NCBI GenBank assembly: GCA_963965975.1
Contig: OZ014414.1
Span: 6,609,501 to 6,673,500, forward strand
From: Xestospongia bergquistia
Lineage: Eukaryota; Porifera; Demospongiae; Haplosclerida; Petrosiidae
Length of the DNA stretch: 64,000 nt
Reading direction: 5' to 3'
The position numbers were made by a program, and so were the translations under genes. Below the pieces are notes generated by a model, which was not told the DNA's origin, did no database searches, and saw only the letters and a program-made list of their open reading frames with translations. Numbering within the stretch: position 1 is the first letter of the stretch; every line of letters starts with the position of its first letter. Of this stretch, positions 46,728 to 58,831 are shown piece after piece.

Positions 46728-48164
46728 CTGTAAATTTTCAATAGATTTAAGAGTGATTTACAAAGCAAATGTTACCATTTAAACATACAAACTGAATTGA
46801 TATTTTTCTCATATTTTAGTCGATATAAGGATAGGTCAACTGTTTTTAATGCCAATTTTAATAATATCACTGCATGGTTTATTTCTATAATCATAAATTT
46901 TGTCCACATGTAGTCTCTAATAACCAAAAAACAGTATAGGCCAGTTCTTTTCCGAGGAATTGCTATTAAAGTGTAGAACCATATTTATGTTGTCATATAA
47001 GATACATGTTTGTTTATAACCACTCTTTCCTCTTGATCTCTCTTTCTTTCTCAACAAACAACTATTCCACTTTCATTGGTAATATGGCAGTTACTATAAT
47101 ATGTTAATAATACATTGATGTGTCCACTGCTAGAGAAATAACAAGAAAAATTCAGTCAATGGAACAATGATTGTACTTTACTGTACTGTTTTAGACATCC
47201 CAAGATGAACTTGTATAAATTGATTTATTTAATTAACTTCTTTTTAACAAGATTATATACTTTTGATATATCAATGCTATATCATATTATCACTGTACAA
47301 AAATATAATTTCAATAAAAAGGTCTAAGAATAATAGTAGTTTGACTTAGTAATTCTCTGTTACTAGACAAGTCTGACCTTGTCATAATAAGGCAGCACTG
47401 ATCATGACTGATCAGTCTGTGGACAAATATGGCAGGTAGTTAAGTCAGTACATGTAATACTATAATGTTTGTGTCATGTCAATTATAGTGTATACTAGGA
47501 CATATGACACTCTACAGTAGAACCTACAGTATGCATTACCTAACTGTACCTGTTGTTGCTTGTACTAATATATGGCAACAAATTATATAATCAAGAATAT
47601 AAAAGATAATAGTACATATAACAAATAATTCAATGTATTAGAATATAAAACAGCTTATTAAAGTAATTGAGCAAGATATCTAATATTATCTATAGATTTT
47701 ATGATAAGAAATAAATATATATGTACCCTCCATATCACAATAGACAGATTATAACTAATTTTCAATTAAAATAAAAACAACACAAATAAGTAAAAAGTAA
47801 AAAGAAATTCCATAAAATATTTAAGTAAGGCTAGTGGTATGGACATCCATACAGAAATACCTGAACACAATTTTTATATTTGAAAACTATTTTACTACAT
47901 TGCCAGTACTTTATTTAAATGATATACTCACTTTCTACCTAATTGAACAGTATTTACTTTAAGCTTTTATGTCACAGTTTGCTTCACCACTCATTAATAA
48001 TAAAAATCATTCACAGTCTTACAGGATTTATATAGTACTCATAATGCAATATAATATTATTGCACATATCCTTCTACCTGATAATGCATGCCTCTCCATA
48101 TATTGCATGACACTTTTGACTTAACAATTAATCCAACTGTAATACAATTAAGTAAAATGTATAT
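46728..48164. other. AT-rich intergenic sequence
   Basis: Earlier exons of the integrase-like pseudogene might lie near 46800-46920, but no clear frame was found. Confidence 0.4.
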
Positions 48165-48176
48165 TTAACACAGAAT

Positions 48177-48288
48177 ACCATAACTACAAAAATCGAAGTT
48201 TATCTTTAATAACTTGATAAAGTCAAACTTTTCACAACTCTCCTTAAGCTCCATGTATAATTTCAGTTTCATTATTGTGTTATTTGTA
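48177..48288 (-). pseudogene. Possible relic of a leucine-rich-repeat terminal exon
   Basis: It resembles in wording the terminal segment at 63165-63240: KESCEKFDFIKLLKINF here against EEYFKKLDSYQVIKDRL there. Too short to be sure. Confidence 0.25.
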
Positions 48289-48289
48289 G

Positions 48290-49358
48290 TAAGTGCATAA
48301 CAAATTGTTATTATGTCAATAAACAATACATACATGAACAACGTAATATACTGGAACAAAGACATATATACTTGCAAACGATACGTAAACTAAGAAATAA
48401 CAATAGGACAATAATCTATACTGACGAAACATGGGTAAACACACATCACTGTAAAGAACATATTTGGGTAGACATCGATGGTAAAGGAGGATGGAAGGTG
48501 CCAAGTGGGAAAGGTCAACGATTGATTGTGGTTCATGCTGGTGGAGTGGAAGGTTGGGTTTCTGGTGCAGACTTGGTTTTTAGATCTAAGACAAACTCAG
48601 CAGACTATCACGACGAAATGAATTCAGAACACTTTATGGAATGGTTTACACAACAGCTACTTCCAAACATTCCACCTACATCTGTGATAGTTTTAGACAA
48701 CGCCACATACCATAACAAACAAAAGGACAAACCTCCAACAACTGCAAACAGAAAAGATGATATTAAAAAATGGTTAGACATACATAACATAGAATATGAT
48801 GACAAGGATATTAAAAAGACATTACTAGAGAAAGTAAAACAACAAAGACCAGCACCTTTGTACCTTACTGATGAAGCAGCACATACACATGGACATACAG
48901 TTTTAAGGTTACCGGTAGCCCATTGTGAACTCAATCCAATAGAGTTAGCATGGGCTTCTGTGAAAGGCTCTGTAGCTAAACATAATAGGACATACAACTT
49001 ACCAGAAATTGAACGGCTCACACCTGATGGGTTTACATACACAACGACTGACATGTGGAGGAATTTTTGTAGACATGTTGTGGACATAGAAAATGAATAC
49101 TTTGAAAAAGATGGACTTATTGAGGATACAATAGAAGAATTTATAATTGAACTTGGAGAAGATGATAGTGACGATGATGATAACACTGACACTGACGATG
49201 ACATGATGGACAAAGATGACAGACAGTTAATAGATGAAGCATTACAAAAAATAACAGAACCTACACTGACAATATGTACTGATCCAAGGCGTGACTTAAC
49301 TGAGATTTTTAAAGACTTTGATCAAGATTTTTTAGACAATGTATTACCACTGTCATAA
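48290..49358 (+). CDS. Tc1/IS630-type DDE transposase-like protein with acidic tail
   Basis: Open from an acceptor-like ttgtag at 48289. The recognisable family region begins YIHEQRNILEQRHIYLQTIR, upstream of any ATG, so an earlier exon with the start and helix-turn-helix is expected but not found. The catalytic pattern is Asp in IIYTDETWVN, Asp in SVIVLDNATYHN and Glu in HCELNPIELAWASVKG, as in the DDE_3 / IS630-Tc1 superfamily. There is a ~55-residue insertion between the second and third. After the core comes FCRHVVDIENEYFEKDG, then a highly acidic stretch (DDSDDDDNTDTDDDM) and a C-terminal tail. No stops or frameshifts interrupt it, and no TIRs were seen, so it may be a recent insertion missing its ends or a host-retained gene. 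Confidence 0.7.
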
Positions 49359-49949
49359 CTTTTATAATATTTTTTTATCCAAGTCTGATTTCAGTAATAC
49401 TTCTGTTTGTGTTTATTCTCATACACAATAGTTATACTCAATTTATTTTACCTATCTATATGATTAAACTTTTACAGCTAGAACTATTTCTTACCGTGCT
49501 GGTTTCTCTCTTCAACAAGCCATTAGGTATAGACCGTTATCATTTCGAATACGTCCGCATACCCCAGTATATCATTGTGGGCAGAGGAGAGGGCCACACC
49601 TTTGATCTAAATTAAGTTATCTTTCTCTCTGGTATTAAATTATCTTTCGATTCTCTTCGCTAAGATGACAACGCTGTGATGCTTTCTCTTAGTTGATTGC
49701 GGCAGCCATTTTATTGATTAACGAAATTCACGAGATCACATTCCTCGTGGTCAATGGCATCTCCTATACTTTGCTTATGGAAAGTACAAAAAATCTTGTT
49801 CTTGTGGGTCGTATTCATATAAAAATGACATCAAAAGAACCGGATGGTCGTCAGAAGACCACCTGACTTTGAAATTTTGAATTTGGTCGAGTTATTAGAA
49901 AGTTATGATAATTTTTCTGCCGGCAAGGTGAACGCGAACAGACCTTAGA
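49359..49949. other. Spacer upstream of the first fibrinogen-like gene
   Basis: No ORF supported. Around 49890-49930, aaagttatgata and aacgcgaacaga resemble text at 27455-27512, suggesting a shared dispersed repeat. Confidence 0.35.
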
Positions 49950-52900
49950 TGAAAATATTTTAGAGCGCTCGACCTGACTCGCCCATCAGTAACCTCCCAT
50001 TGTCGCTCAGGTTCGCCTCACAACTACATTTAGCAATGGTTCCGCTTTTTGGTAAGTGCTTTCTTTTATTTGGAGCTCTCGTTTTTGGGTGCTATGGAGA
50101 TGATATTAATAAGCATCCATTTCAAAATATGACAATTACAGATGTACCAGTTAAGGTCTATCAAAGTAAATTTCAATGTGCTGAGCAGGGACTTTCTGAA
50201 TCTTTAAATGTACTCTCCGATGCTGTCCCTCCCACTGAGTCTGGTATGGTCTGTAATGGAAAACAGTACATCAAGAATGATGCATTTACAAACTTTTATT
50301 CATCACAACATTGTGTGGAAAAATCTTATGAATGTGAAAACATTACTGATCTTGGTGGAAAATTGATGGAACAATTAGAAGCAATCTCTAAGTTCATTAA
50401 CTTGTATCCAACTACATGTCTTGATATCAAACAGCAAAATAATCTTTCTCTCTCAGGTTATTACACAATACGACTTCTTAATGGTTCTTTTATATCAGTA
50501 TACTGTGATATGGAGGTTACTAACTGTGATGGTAAAGGTGGCTGGATGAGAATAGGCTACCTCAACATGAGTGAACCTAATGCTACCTGTCCACTTGGAC
50601 TAACACTACGACAATTTGACAACATAGATCACAGGCTTTGTGGTCGACCTATGTCTTCATCTATAATTTACTCTGCTCGTGGATTTTATTACAGTAAAGT
50701 TTGTGGTCGAATAAGAGGTTATCAGTTTGGTGTACCAGATGGATTTCCACCTTTACATGGTAGTAATGCCATTCCAGACATCGATAATTGCAACACATAT
50801 GTCGATGGTGTTACTATTACTTATGGCAGTAATCCTCGTAAACATATCTGGACTTATGCTTGTGGTGCGAGAGAGACAGTTGAAGGAAATGACTTACATC
50901 GTCAATATAATTGTCCATGTAATAATGATAGTAATGGTACATATGTACCAGAGTGGGTAGGTAGTGATTACTATTGTGAATCTGGATTATATTCAGTACA
51001 ATATGAGGATATCATCTTATACTCTAATGATATATTGTGGGATGGAGAACAATGTAATGGAAATGAAGAACCATGTTGTACTAACCCTAAGATGCCATGG
51101 TTTATAAAGGATATCAATGAGACTACCACTGAAGATATTGAATTAAGAATGTGTGGTAGTGAAAATCCATCAAATGATGAAGATACTCCACTGGACATCA
51201 TTGAACTTTATATTCGCTAACTGCTTTACATTTTCATGCTTTATGCTTATTTGCTTATTTTACTGATGATTATAATTTGCATTGTATGGAGTTATAAACA
51301 CTTAAGTTTTCTAAATAGCCATTTACATGTAATTAATCTAATTACAAAACTTCATATAGACTGTATTTGTGTTTAGTTTACATTTCATTGAAGACATAAT
51401 TTGAGGTTAAGACATATCATAAACCTGTGTATTAGTTGCACAATAACATTAATTTAATTTGTTAAGTGAGCTGTGCCTTAGTTGTTACTATATGCAGGTA
51501 TTTTATTTCTCCATTTTTATATTTGCATATGACAATATAATAAATAAACATATACCTATGTATGTATAATACATAACAAGTCTTCAAAAGCAATCTTATG
51601 ACCATCTGACATACACAGATAATAGCATAGTAGGCACAATTATTTCTTACCATTCTATAGTCTCCAGAGACTCTGTTGCTAATAGTATAACACTTTGAAG
51701 TTTTATTCAATGTTTCATTATGAAGTCAGTATCATCCAAAACAATTATAGGATGATTTTTTCTATTTTAATTTTGTTTAATTTTGCTCACTACGTAACTT
51801 TTTGGCATGTTGTTCCTTTATAAACCAACAAAGTATACAATGAGTAATTCATGTAAATTCTATATTCCATAGTGATCCACCCATGTAAAGTACAAACTAA
51901 TTGTTAAAATGACATATTATTTTTTACAATGTAGTAAGCATGTAGTATAAATGTGAATAAACTATTAAATAGCATCAGACGAAACTCAACACAAATGACT
52001 CAAATAACAGTGTAAAATAACAATGTGACTACCAAAACATACACACTCACTAACTGACAGAAATACAAAAACAAAAGATTTAAATACAAAACTAACTTGT
52101 GAATATTAATGAGTAGTAAGTTACTGACTAAGGCAGGATATGACAGAAATAGATCAGTGAAATGGTGCATTACTATTGATTTATCCATATATACATGAAT
52201 GAATAGATCTACTGATATTATTGTAACATAATCATTATAAACTAATTTGATCTTTTAAACCTTGAAAATTTCTAAAATATCAGATATTCCTTTTTCACTA
52301 TCACTCATCAACAAAGCTCCACATTTGATTAACTCAAGGATCATATTCTATGATATAATAACTAAAGACTATTTCAGTACATACTACTATTGTACTGTAT
52401 TACTGCTTGATATTGTCTTGTGTTTACTTAGAATCCTTTATCTATAGTTATGAATTCATTATTCTGTTTAAACTTCTTGTCCCCTAAGCGATCTATACAA
52501 CTTACAGTATAAAATGTCCATGTTATGCTATTGTTTGAGTTTTAAAAGTAGGTGTGTTTTTACTCAATAAAAGTTATTAACTAATATTAAGAGACTGAAT
52601 ACACCACAACTATTAAGAGTATACCACTATTTTCTGTATCCTTGATTTTCTGCATAGGCTGAGATTTCTTTCAAAGTCACAGTGACTATATATCCACCTT
52701 CTATTATCTGATTGTATGTAAGAAGTGAAATGATTATACTACCATGTTTAGCAATGTTGCCCTGAATAGACTATAATGATGCCTATATAGTCTGATAACA
52801 TATTAATATATAGATAAGTCACATGTACTGTGTTATAAGCACTATATATTAGACACACATAAATTTAAATAATAATTATAGATAAATTAATTGTTGTCAT

Positions 52901-53010
52901 TCTTAGATTAAAGTTGTTCCAAATTGTTGTCTTTAATGAAACAAAAAAATGTTTACAGGAAATAATGTTGTTTAAATTGTCTACATTATTGATTATAGTT
53001 AATACCTAAT
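49950..53010. repeat. Tandem duplication, copy 1
   Basis: It starts gatgaaaatattttagagcg, as does copy 2 at 54361. Homology spans the gene and ~1.8 kb of 3' flank with several indels, ending near ttgattatagttaat. Confidence 0.8.
50036..51220 (+). CDS. Secreted fibrinogen-like glycoprotein, copy 1
   Basis: 394 residues from the ATG at 50036. The open frame extends upstream only through a non-ATG start, and the ATG gives a clean signal peptide (hydrophobic CFLLFGALVFGC, then YGDD). An N-terminal Cys-containing region (~25-125) leads to LSGYYTIRLLNGSFISVYCD (~150) and GKGGWMRIGYLNMSEPNATC, as at the start of fibrinogen-related domains. Then come VCGRIRGYQFGVPDGFPP, YVDGVTITYGSNPRKHIW, YYCESG, LWDGEQCNG and a conserved ETTTEDIELRMCG..LDIIELYIR end. 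There are many Cys and N-glycosylation sequons (NMT, NIT, NLS, NGS, NMS, NAT, NGT, NET) and no membrane helix. It is probably extracellular; function unknown, and lectin-like binding is only a guess. Confidence 0.8.
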   Translation: MVPLFGKCFLLFGALVFGCYGDDINKHPFQNMTITDVPVKVYQSKFQCAEQGLSESLNVLSDAVPPTESGMVCNGKQYIKNDAFTNFYSSQHCVEKSYECENITDLGGKLMEQLEAISKFINLYPTTCLDIKQQNNLSLSGYYTIRLLNGSFISVYCDMEVTNCDGKGGWMRIGYLNMSEPNATCPLGLTLRQFDNIDHRLCGRPMSSSIIYSARGFYYSKVCGRIRGYQFGVPDGFPPLHGSNAIPDIDNCNTYVDGVTITYGSNPRKHIWTYACGARETVEGNDLHRQYNCPCNNDSNGTYVPEWVGSDYYCESGLYSVQYEDIILYSNDILWDGEQCNGNEEPCCTNPKMPWFIKDINETTTEDIELRMCGSENPSNDEDTPLDIIELYIR

Positions 53011-53282
53011 ATCATACTTCTTATTTGGTCTACTTTTATTAATTGTCTACACACATTTTGTCTATACTTTAAGTACAGCCAACAGCATATGTAATTATAT
53101 CACTAAAATAAGTGAAATAAATACATTAGTGTAACCTGAATAGCCATACAACTGAAGGATCAAAGTATTTTCAAAATTATAGACCATTTTGTTCTATTTT
53201 AATTAATTAAAATTAGTACATGAACTTAGTCTTTGACTAATTTCTTTCCATGAAGAAAGCAAATTATGATAATGAATCTACA
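51221..53282. other. 3' flank of gene copy 1, duplicated
   Basis: AT-rich, and shared with copy 2 up to about 53010. No gene supported. Confidence 0.6.
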
Positions 53283-53425
53283 CTGTAAAAAATAAGTTGT
53301 TGTCATAACAACCCTAAGGTTGCTCACCCACTGGTTTAAATATGACAACCTAAAAAGTTGTTACTGAGTAACAACCCAAGGTTGTAGCTGCTACAATTCT
53401 GCATTGTATGTAGAGCAAAATATAG
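53283..53425. repeat. Cluster of short hairpins (gttgtt/aacaac)
   Basis: Stems gttgtt-gtcat-aacaac and gttgttac-tga-gtaacaac plus repeated aaggttg, starting after ctgtaaaa. It resembles in layout the cluster at 57741. Confidence 0.6.
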
Positions 53426-53552
53426 TTTTTCAATAAATCTTTTATCCTTAAAAATCAACAAATGTGAGAAACTGCATCAAACCAAAACAAAACCAAAAAA
53501 TAATGTATATTATAATCTAATTAATCTAAATTATGCATGCCCCAAGATGTAT

Positions 53553-53642
53553 AATATATATATATATATATATACTGAAGTATCTAAGTCTGTTAAAGAG
53601 TGCTCGATGTCGTTTAGACAGGTTATATATATATATAATATA
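53553..53642. repeat. Two AT microsatellite tracts
   Basis: (AT)n tracts at about 53553-53574 and 53622-53642 flank ~48 bp of unique sequence. Confidence 0.8.
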
Positions 53643-53690
53643 ATGACATTCATTAAGACGTAGTCTTCATCACAGCACTGTACACTCGGT

Positions 53691-53972
53691 TTACAAGAGG
53701 AGAGACCTTTTGAGACCTTTGTTTTTGATTTCTAACAGCAAATGTTGTGTAAAAACAAGGACGTTGGTGAGTGCTTTGGGGTATTGAATATTAAAAGCGA
53801 AATATGCTGCAATTAGTCCCCACAAAGCTTTAAAAAAGTCAGATGTTTTTGTGAATACAATGCACTCAACAACAAGGAAGAACTGCATTGTATCACTGTT
53901 GTTCACAGCAGTAATATAGGGATAGTTTCGTTTGTCTCTTTTAGCCAGCTCCTCTAAGTCATTAAATGGATC
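53691..53972 (-). CDS. Terminal exon of a SAMD3-like protein (fragment)
   Basis: A 282-bp open exon after acceptor tatag. It reads DPFNDLEELAKRDKRNYPYI, FFLVVECIVF, then LWGLIAAYFAFNIQYPKAL and a stop. The FNIxYP segment after a short beta-like LVVE strand is a pattern I recall from the C terminus of SAMD3-like uncharacterised proteins expanded in fishes, cnidarians and sponges. Upstream exons were not identified (a possible one lies near 54121-54230). Function unknown. Confidence 0.5.
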   Translation of the reverse strand, partial: DPFNDLEELAKRDKRNYPYITAVNNSDTMQFFLVVECIVFTKTSDFFKALWGLIAAYFAFNIQYPKALTNVLVFTQHLLLEIKNKGLKRSLLL

Positions 53973-54360
53973 CTATACAAAAATATATCAAGCATGATAG
54001 AGGATATGAAAAGAAATTGGTGTAATTAAAAAAAAGTAAGTAAACTGATACTTTAATGTAACTTGATATTCACAGTTAAAACATTTATAACAGATGTGTT
54101 TGTAAACAACTTTGGTAAAAGAAGATGATCTAACTGCTGAAAGGGATGCATGCTTTCAAGATTGCAGTGTTGTTGGCTTCATTGGTGGATTCTAGATCAT
54201 CAACTGCATCTGATCATTATAAAAAAAAGCAATATTTACAAATTTGTTGGAATATGTACCAATCATCAACTCACCAAGACAAAAGGACAACTCATTACTA
54301 ATTACATTAATAATATTAATATTAATTAATTATAGATTAAATATTAAGTAATATTAATTA
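53973..54360. other. Spacer before duplication copy 2
   Basis: AT-rich, ending in attaat repeats just before the duplicated block. Confidence 0.4.
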
Positions 54361-57300
54361 GATGAAAATATTTTAGAGCGTGCGCCATGGCTCGCCAATC
54401 AATAACTTCCCACTGTCGCTCAGGTTCGCCTCACAACTAGATTTAGCAATGGTTCGGCTTTTTGTTAAGTGCTTTCTTTTATTTGGAGCTCTCGTTTTTG
54501 GGTGCTATGGAGATGATATTAATAAGCATCCATTTCAAAATATGACAATTACAGATGTACCAGTTAAGGTCTATCAAAGTAAATTTCAATGTGCTGAGCA
54601 GGGACTTTCTGAATCCTTAAATGTACTCTCCGGTGCTGTCCCTCCCACTGAGACTTGTATGGTCTGTAATGGAAAGGAGTACATCAAGAATGATGCATTT
54701 ACAAACTTTTATTCATCACAACATTGTGTGGAAAAATCTTATGAATGTGACAATATTACTGATCTTGGTGGAAAATTGATGGAACAATTAGAAGCAATCT
54801 CTAAGTTCATTAACTTGTATCCAACTACATGTCTTGATATTAAACAACAAAATAATCTTTCTCTCTCAGGTTATTACACAATACGACTTCCTAATGGTTC
54901 TCTTATATCAGTATACTGTGATATGGAGGTTACTAACTGTGATGGTAAAGGTGGCTGGATGAGAATAGGCTACCTCAACATGAGTGAACCTAATGCTACC
55001 TGTCCACTTGGACTAACACTACGACAATTTGACAACATAGATCACAGGCTTTGTGGTCGACCTATGTCTTCATCTATAATTTACTCTGCTCGTGGATTTT
55101 ATTACAGTAAAGTTTGTGGTCGAATAAGAGGTTATCAGTTTGGTGTACCAGATGGATTTCCACCTTTACATGGTAGTAATGCCATTCCAGACATCGATAA
55201 TTGCAACACATATGTTGATGGTGTTACAATTACTTATGGCAGTAATCCTCGTAAACATATCTGGACTTATGCTTGTGGTGCGAGAGAGACAGTTGAAGGA
55301 AATGACTTATTTCTTCAATATAATTGTCCATGTAATAATGATAGCAATGGTACATATGTACCAGAGTGGGTAGGTAGTGAATACTATTGTGAATCTGGAT
55401 TATTTTCAGATCAATATCGGCAAACCATCTTATACTCTAATGATACATTGTGGGATGGACAACAATGTAATGGAAATGAAGGACCATGTTGTACTAACCC
55501 TAAGATGCCATGGTTTATAAAGGATATCAATGAGACTACCACTGAAGATATTGAATTAAGAATGTGTGGTAGTGAAAATCCATCAAATGATGAAGATACT
55601 CCACTGGACATCATTGAACTTTATATTCGCTAACTGCTTTACATTTTCATGCTTTATGCTTATTTGCTTATTTTACTGATGATTATAATTTGCATTGTAT
55701 GGAGATCTAAACACTTAAGTTTTCTAAATAGCCATTTACATGTAATTAATCTAATTACAAAACTTCATATATAGACAGTATTTGTGTTAAGTTTCCATTT
55801 TATTAAAGACATAATTTGAGGTTAAGACATATCATAAACCTGTGTATTAATTGCACAATAACATTAACTTAATTTGTTAATTGAGCTGTGCCTTAGTTGT
55901 TACTATATGCAGGTATTTTATTTCTCCATTTTTATATTTGCATATGACAATATAATAAATGAATTATAAATAAACATATACCTATGTATGTATAATACCT
56001 ATGTATGTATAATACATAACAAGTCTTCAAAAGCAATCTTATGACCATCTGACATACACAGATAATAGCATAGTAGGCACAATTATTTCTTACCATTCTA
56101 TAGTCTCCACAGACTCTGTTGCTAATAGTATAACCCTTTGAAGTTTTATCCAATGTTTCATTATGAAGTCAGTATCATCCAAAACAATTATAGGATGATT
56201 TTTTCGATTTTAATTTTGTTTACAATGTTTATGAAATTACAGATAAGTATGTGTTAGTATAGTAAGCATGTAGTATAAATGTGACAACACCTACAAACTT
56301 TTTGTACACAAAGAGTTATGTCCTTGTACTTCTCAAATTGCAATAGGAAATGACTATACTATTGATATCATTAAAGGATTTAAATGGCAATATAAAGTAT
56401 CTATAATGTATGCTTGTATATGTAGTTACCAAAACTACAAGACTATAATATGTCTTAACTTTGTTTACTTAAACCAAATTTAGAAATTAACTTTTAAACT
56501 ATTAATTCATAAGTATTTAAACCAAGGTCGCTAATGCCATCAGTAGTTCTCTACAATGGATGAATAGAAAAAGAAATAACCAAAACGCGCGCATTTGCAA
56601 AAAATGTCACAGTCAACAAAGAACTATTAAATAACATCAGACGAAACTCAACACAAATGACTCAAATAATAGTGTAAAATAACAATGTGACTACCAAAAC
56701 TAACTCACTCACTAACTGACTGAAATACAAAACAAAAGATTTAAATACAGTAGTAAGTTACTAACTAAGGCAGGATATGACAGAAATAGATCACTGAAAT
56801 GGTGCATTACTATTGAGTGATCCATATATACATGAATGAATAGATCTACTGATATTATTATAACATAATCAATATAAACTGTAATTTGATCTTTTAAACC
56901 TTGAAAATTTCTAAAATATCAGATATTCCTTTTTCACTATCACTCATCAACAAAGCTCCACATTTGATTAACTCAAGGATCATATTCTATGATATAATAA
57001 CCAAAGACTATTTCAGTACATACTACTATTGTACTGTATTACTGCTTGAAATTGTCTTGTGTTTACTTAGAATCCTTTATCTGTAGTTATGAATTCATTA
57101 TTCTGTTTAAACTTCTTGTCCCCTAAGTGATCTATACAAATTACAGTATAAAATGTCTGTGTTATGCTGTTGTTTGAGTTTTAAATGTAGGTGTGTTTTT
57201 ACTCAATAAAAGTTATTAACTAATATTAAGAGACTGAATACAATTAAGAGTATCCTTGATTTTCTCATAGGCTGAGATTTCTTTCAAAGTCACAGTGACT

Positions 57301-57485
57301 ATATATCCACCTTCTATTATCTGATTGTATGTAAGAAGTGAAATGATTATAGTACCATGTTCAGCAATGTTGCCATGAATAGACTAGAATGATGTCATGA
57401 TTGCCTAGTCTGATAACATGTTTACAGGAAATAATGTTGTCTAAATTGTCTACATTGTTGATTATAGTTAATGTCTAATATCATT
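54361..57485. repeat. Tandem duplication, copy 2
   Basis: Collinear with 49950-53010. Copy 2 has unique insertions near 56220-56620 and lacks about 150 bp around the position equivalent to 52800-52950. Confidence 0.8.
54449..55633 (+). CDS. Secreted fibrinogen-like glycoprotein, copy 2
   Basis: 394 residues with the ATG at the equivalent position to copy 1; the signal peptide begins MVRLFVKCFLLFGALVF. By eye the proteins differ at roughly 17-20 positions. The changes cluster in the signal region, around residue 75 (TETCMVC here, TESGMVC in copy 1, adding a cysteine) and around residues 290-330 (DLFLQY, GLFSDQYRQT). The conserved core and ends are identical. Both copies are intact, single open frames. 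Confidence 0.8.
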   Translation: MVRLFVKCFLLFGALVFGCYGDDINKHPFQNMTITDVPVKVYQSKFQCAEQGLSESLNVLSGAVPPTETCMVCNGKEYIKNDAFTNFYSSQHCVEKSYECDNITDLGGKLMEQLEAISKFINLYPTTCLDIKQQNNLSLSGYYTIRLPNGSLISVYCDMEVTNCDGKGGWMRIGYLNMSEPNATCPLGLTLRQFDNIDHRLCGRPMSSSIIYSARGFYYSKVCGRIRGYQFGVPDGFPPLHGSNAIPDIDNCNTYVDGVTITYGSNPRKHIWTYACGARETVEGNDLFLQYNCPCNNDSNGTYVPEWVGSEYYCESGLFSDQYRQTILYSNDTLWDGQQCNGNEGPCCTNPKMPWFIKDINETTTEDIELRMCGSENPSNDEDTPLDIIELYIR

Positions 57486-57740
57486 CTTATACATTACTTG
57501 CTACATGTATGTCTAAATTAATGATTATTCCCTAATTTTAATTAGTTTGCTTGTTGTAATACCACTTTAATAGTATCATCTAGTAAATAGCATACAAACA
57601 TCAATCCAAAAAAAATTTGATTCAGCTGTCATTATATTAGAAAAGTTCATAAACCATGAATACTATTTTACATTTGACATGTTATTTGAACCAGACTGTC
57701 CTAACATTGCTTTGGACTACCTGTTATGTGTATACTGTAA
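55634..57740. other. 3' flank of gene copy 2, duplicated
   Basis: AT-rich, shared with copy 1 to about 57485. No gene supported. Confidence 0.6.
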
Positions 57741-57900
57741 AATCTGTGGTGTCATGGTAACACCAAAATGTGGTGTCAAAAGTCAGTGCAAGAATGACGC
57801 CAGTAATAGTGTCAGTATTGACACTAAGGTAATGGTGTCTATTAAACACCATGTAAGTCTTCACATAACACACTCAAGTTGGCACCATAGAAAGTTTCCC
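57741..57900. repeat. Cluster of short hairpins (ggtgtc/gacacc)
   Basis: ggtgt-catggta-acacc, gtgtca-gtat-tgacac and ggtgt-ctatta-aacacc follow ctgtaaaa. The layout parallels the cluster at 53283, with a different stem sequence. Confidence 0.6.
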
Positions 57901-58045
57901 ACAACACTTTCAATGTCTACATAAACTATTTGTTTTTGAAATCAAAAGGATTACAAAAAACAATAAAAGAACAAACAAAACAAAGAATACTGAAAGGAAG
58001 TAGTAAATAAATGAATCAACACACAGTGAAAGTAATATTCAATAG

Positions 58046-58831
58046 TCATACTGTAAATTTTGAGAGACTATTTAGAAATCCTTGGAGATGTAATGGAATC
58101 TTTGTTGAAGGTTTCATCTGATATGATGCCTCTAAAAACAATGCCATTGCTTTCATCTTTGGAGGATAGGCTATGTTAAATGAACACACATAATGCCAAA
58201 CAAAATGAAGAACTGTCATTGCATTAGTCATTGTCAAAACATTATTTTCGACAACAACCAGAATGTCCACTAGATTACTCAAGCTTTCACCCAGTCCAAC
58301 GATCAAGGGACGAGGCAACGATACAGATTGAAGTGACACTTCAATGTCCAAATGCTGTCCCTACATACAAATGTAATTCAGTTCAAAGAAATTATTTGCC
58401 TACCAAGACTGGCATGAACATAGTACTCTTTTCCTTGCCCCTTTCTGTTATGACATATGATAGAATAGATAAAGCTAATGCACAGAGCTGATCTAGATGA
58501 ACAGTTAACATTATTATAATTGAGTTTAGCGCTAACCATTAGTTGGGTTCTCCAAGGCCTTATACATCACAAGTAATCACTTCCCTGTGTGTGTCAGAAT
58601 ATATCATGACCTGTTTCAAAACCTTCAACAATTTACAATCCAGGTCATCAGTACTCATATCTATCACAATGGCAAGCTCCTGGAACAGCTAACAGTTTTA
58701 TAATTTTAAGTAAATTTAGCTATTAGGTCACTTACTATTTGTGGATGTTCAAGACAAGGATAGTCCTCCAGAATAAGCTTCACAGAAGGTTTGTCTTCCT
58801 TCACCCACTTTCTTCATATAGACTTAGCTGA
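58046..58831 (-). pseudogene. SAMD3-like protein fragment, three exons with a stop
   Basis: Exons in transcript order: 58736-58831 (KEDKPSVKLILEDYPCLEHP, phase 0, donor gtaagtg), 58566-58679 (ELAIVIDMSTDDLDCKLLKV, phase 0, donor gtataagg) and a last exon beginning near 58365 (LPRPLIVGLGES, DILVVVENNVL, CSFNIAYPPKM, then FLEASYQM). The LxxxYPCL, xxGLGE..VVVE and FNIxYP patterns are those of the SAMD3-like family also seen at 53691. An in-frame TGA in the first exon argues for a pseudogene. Confidence 0.5.

Noticed and set aside
48608..49213. 201-codon Ser-rich minus-strand frame
   Set aside because: Antisense of the DDE transposase-like gene; its Ser runs are the complement of the acidic Asp codons.
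50727..51201. Alternative frames inside the fibrinogen-like genes (also 55140-55614)
   Set aside because: Shadows duplicated with the genes; the main frame has the signal peptide and Cys pattern.
53580..53625. Possible tRNA-like fold between AT tracts
   Set aside because: No cloverleaf, anticodon arm or conserved T-loop could be built.
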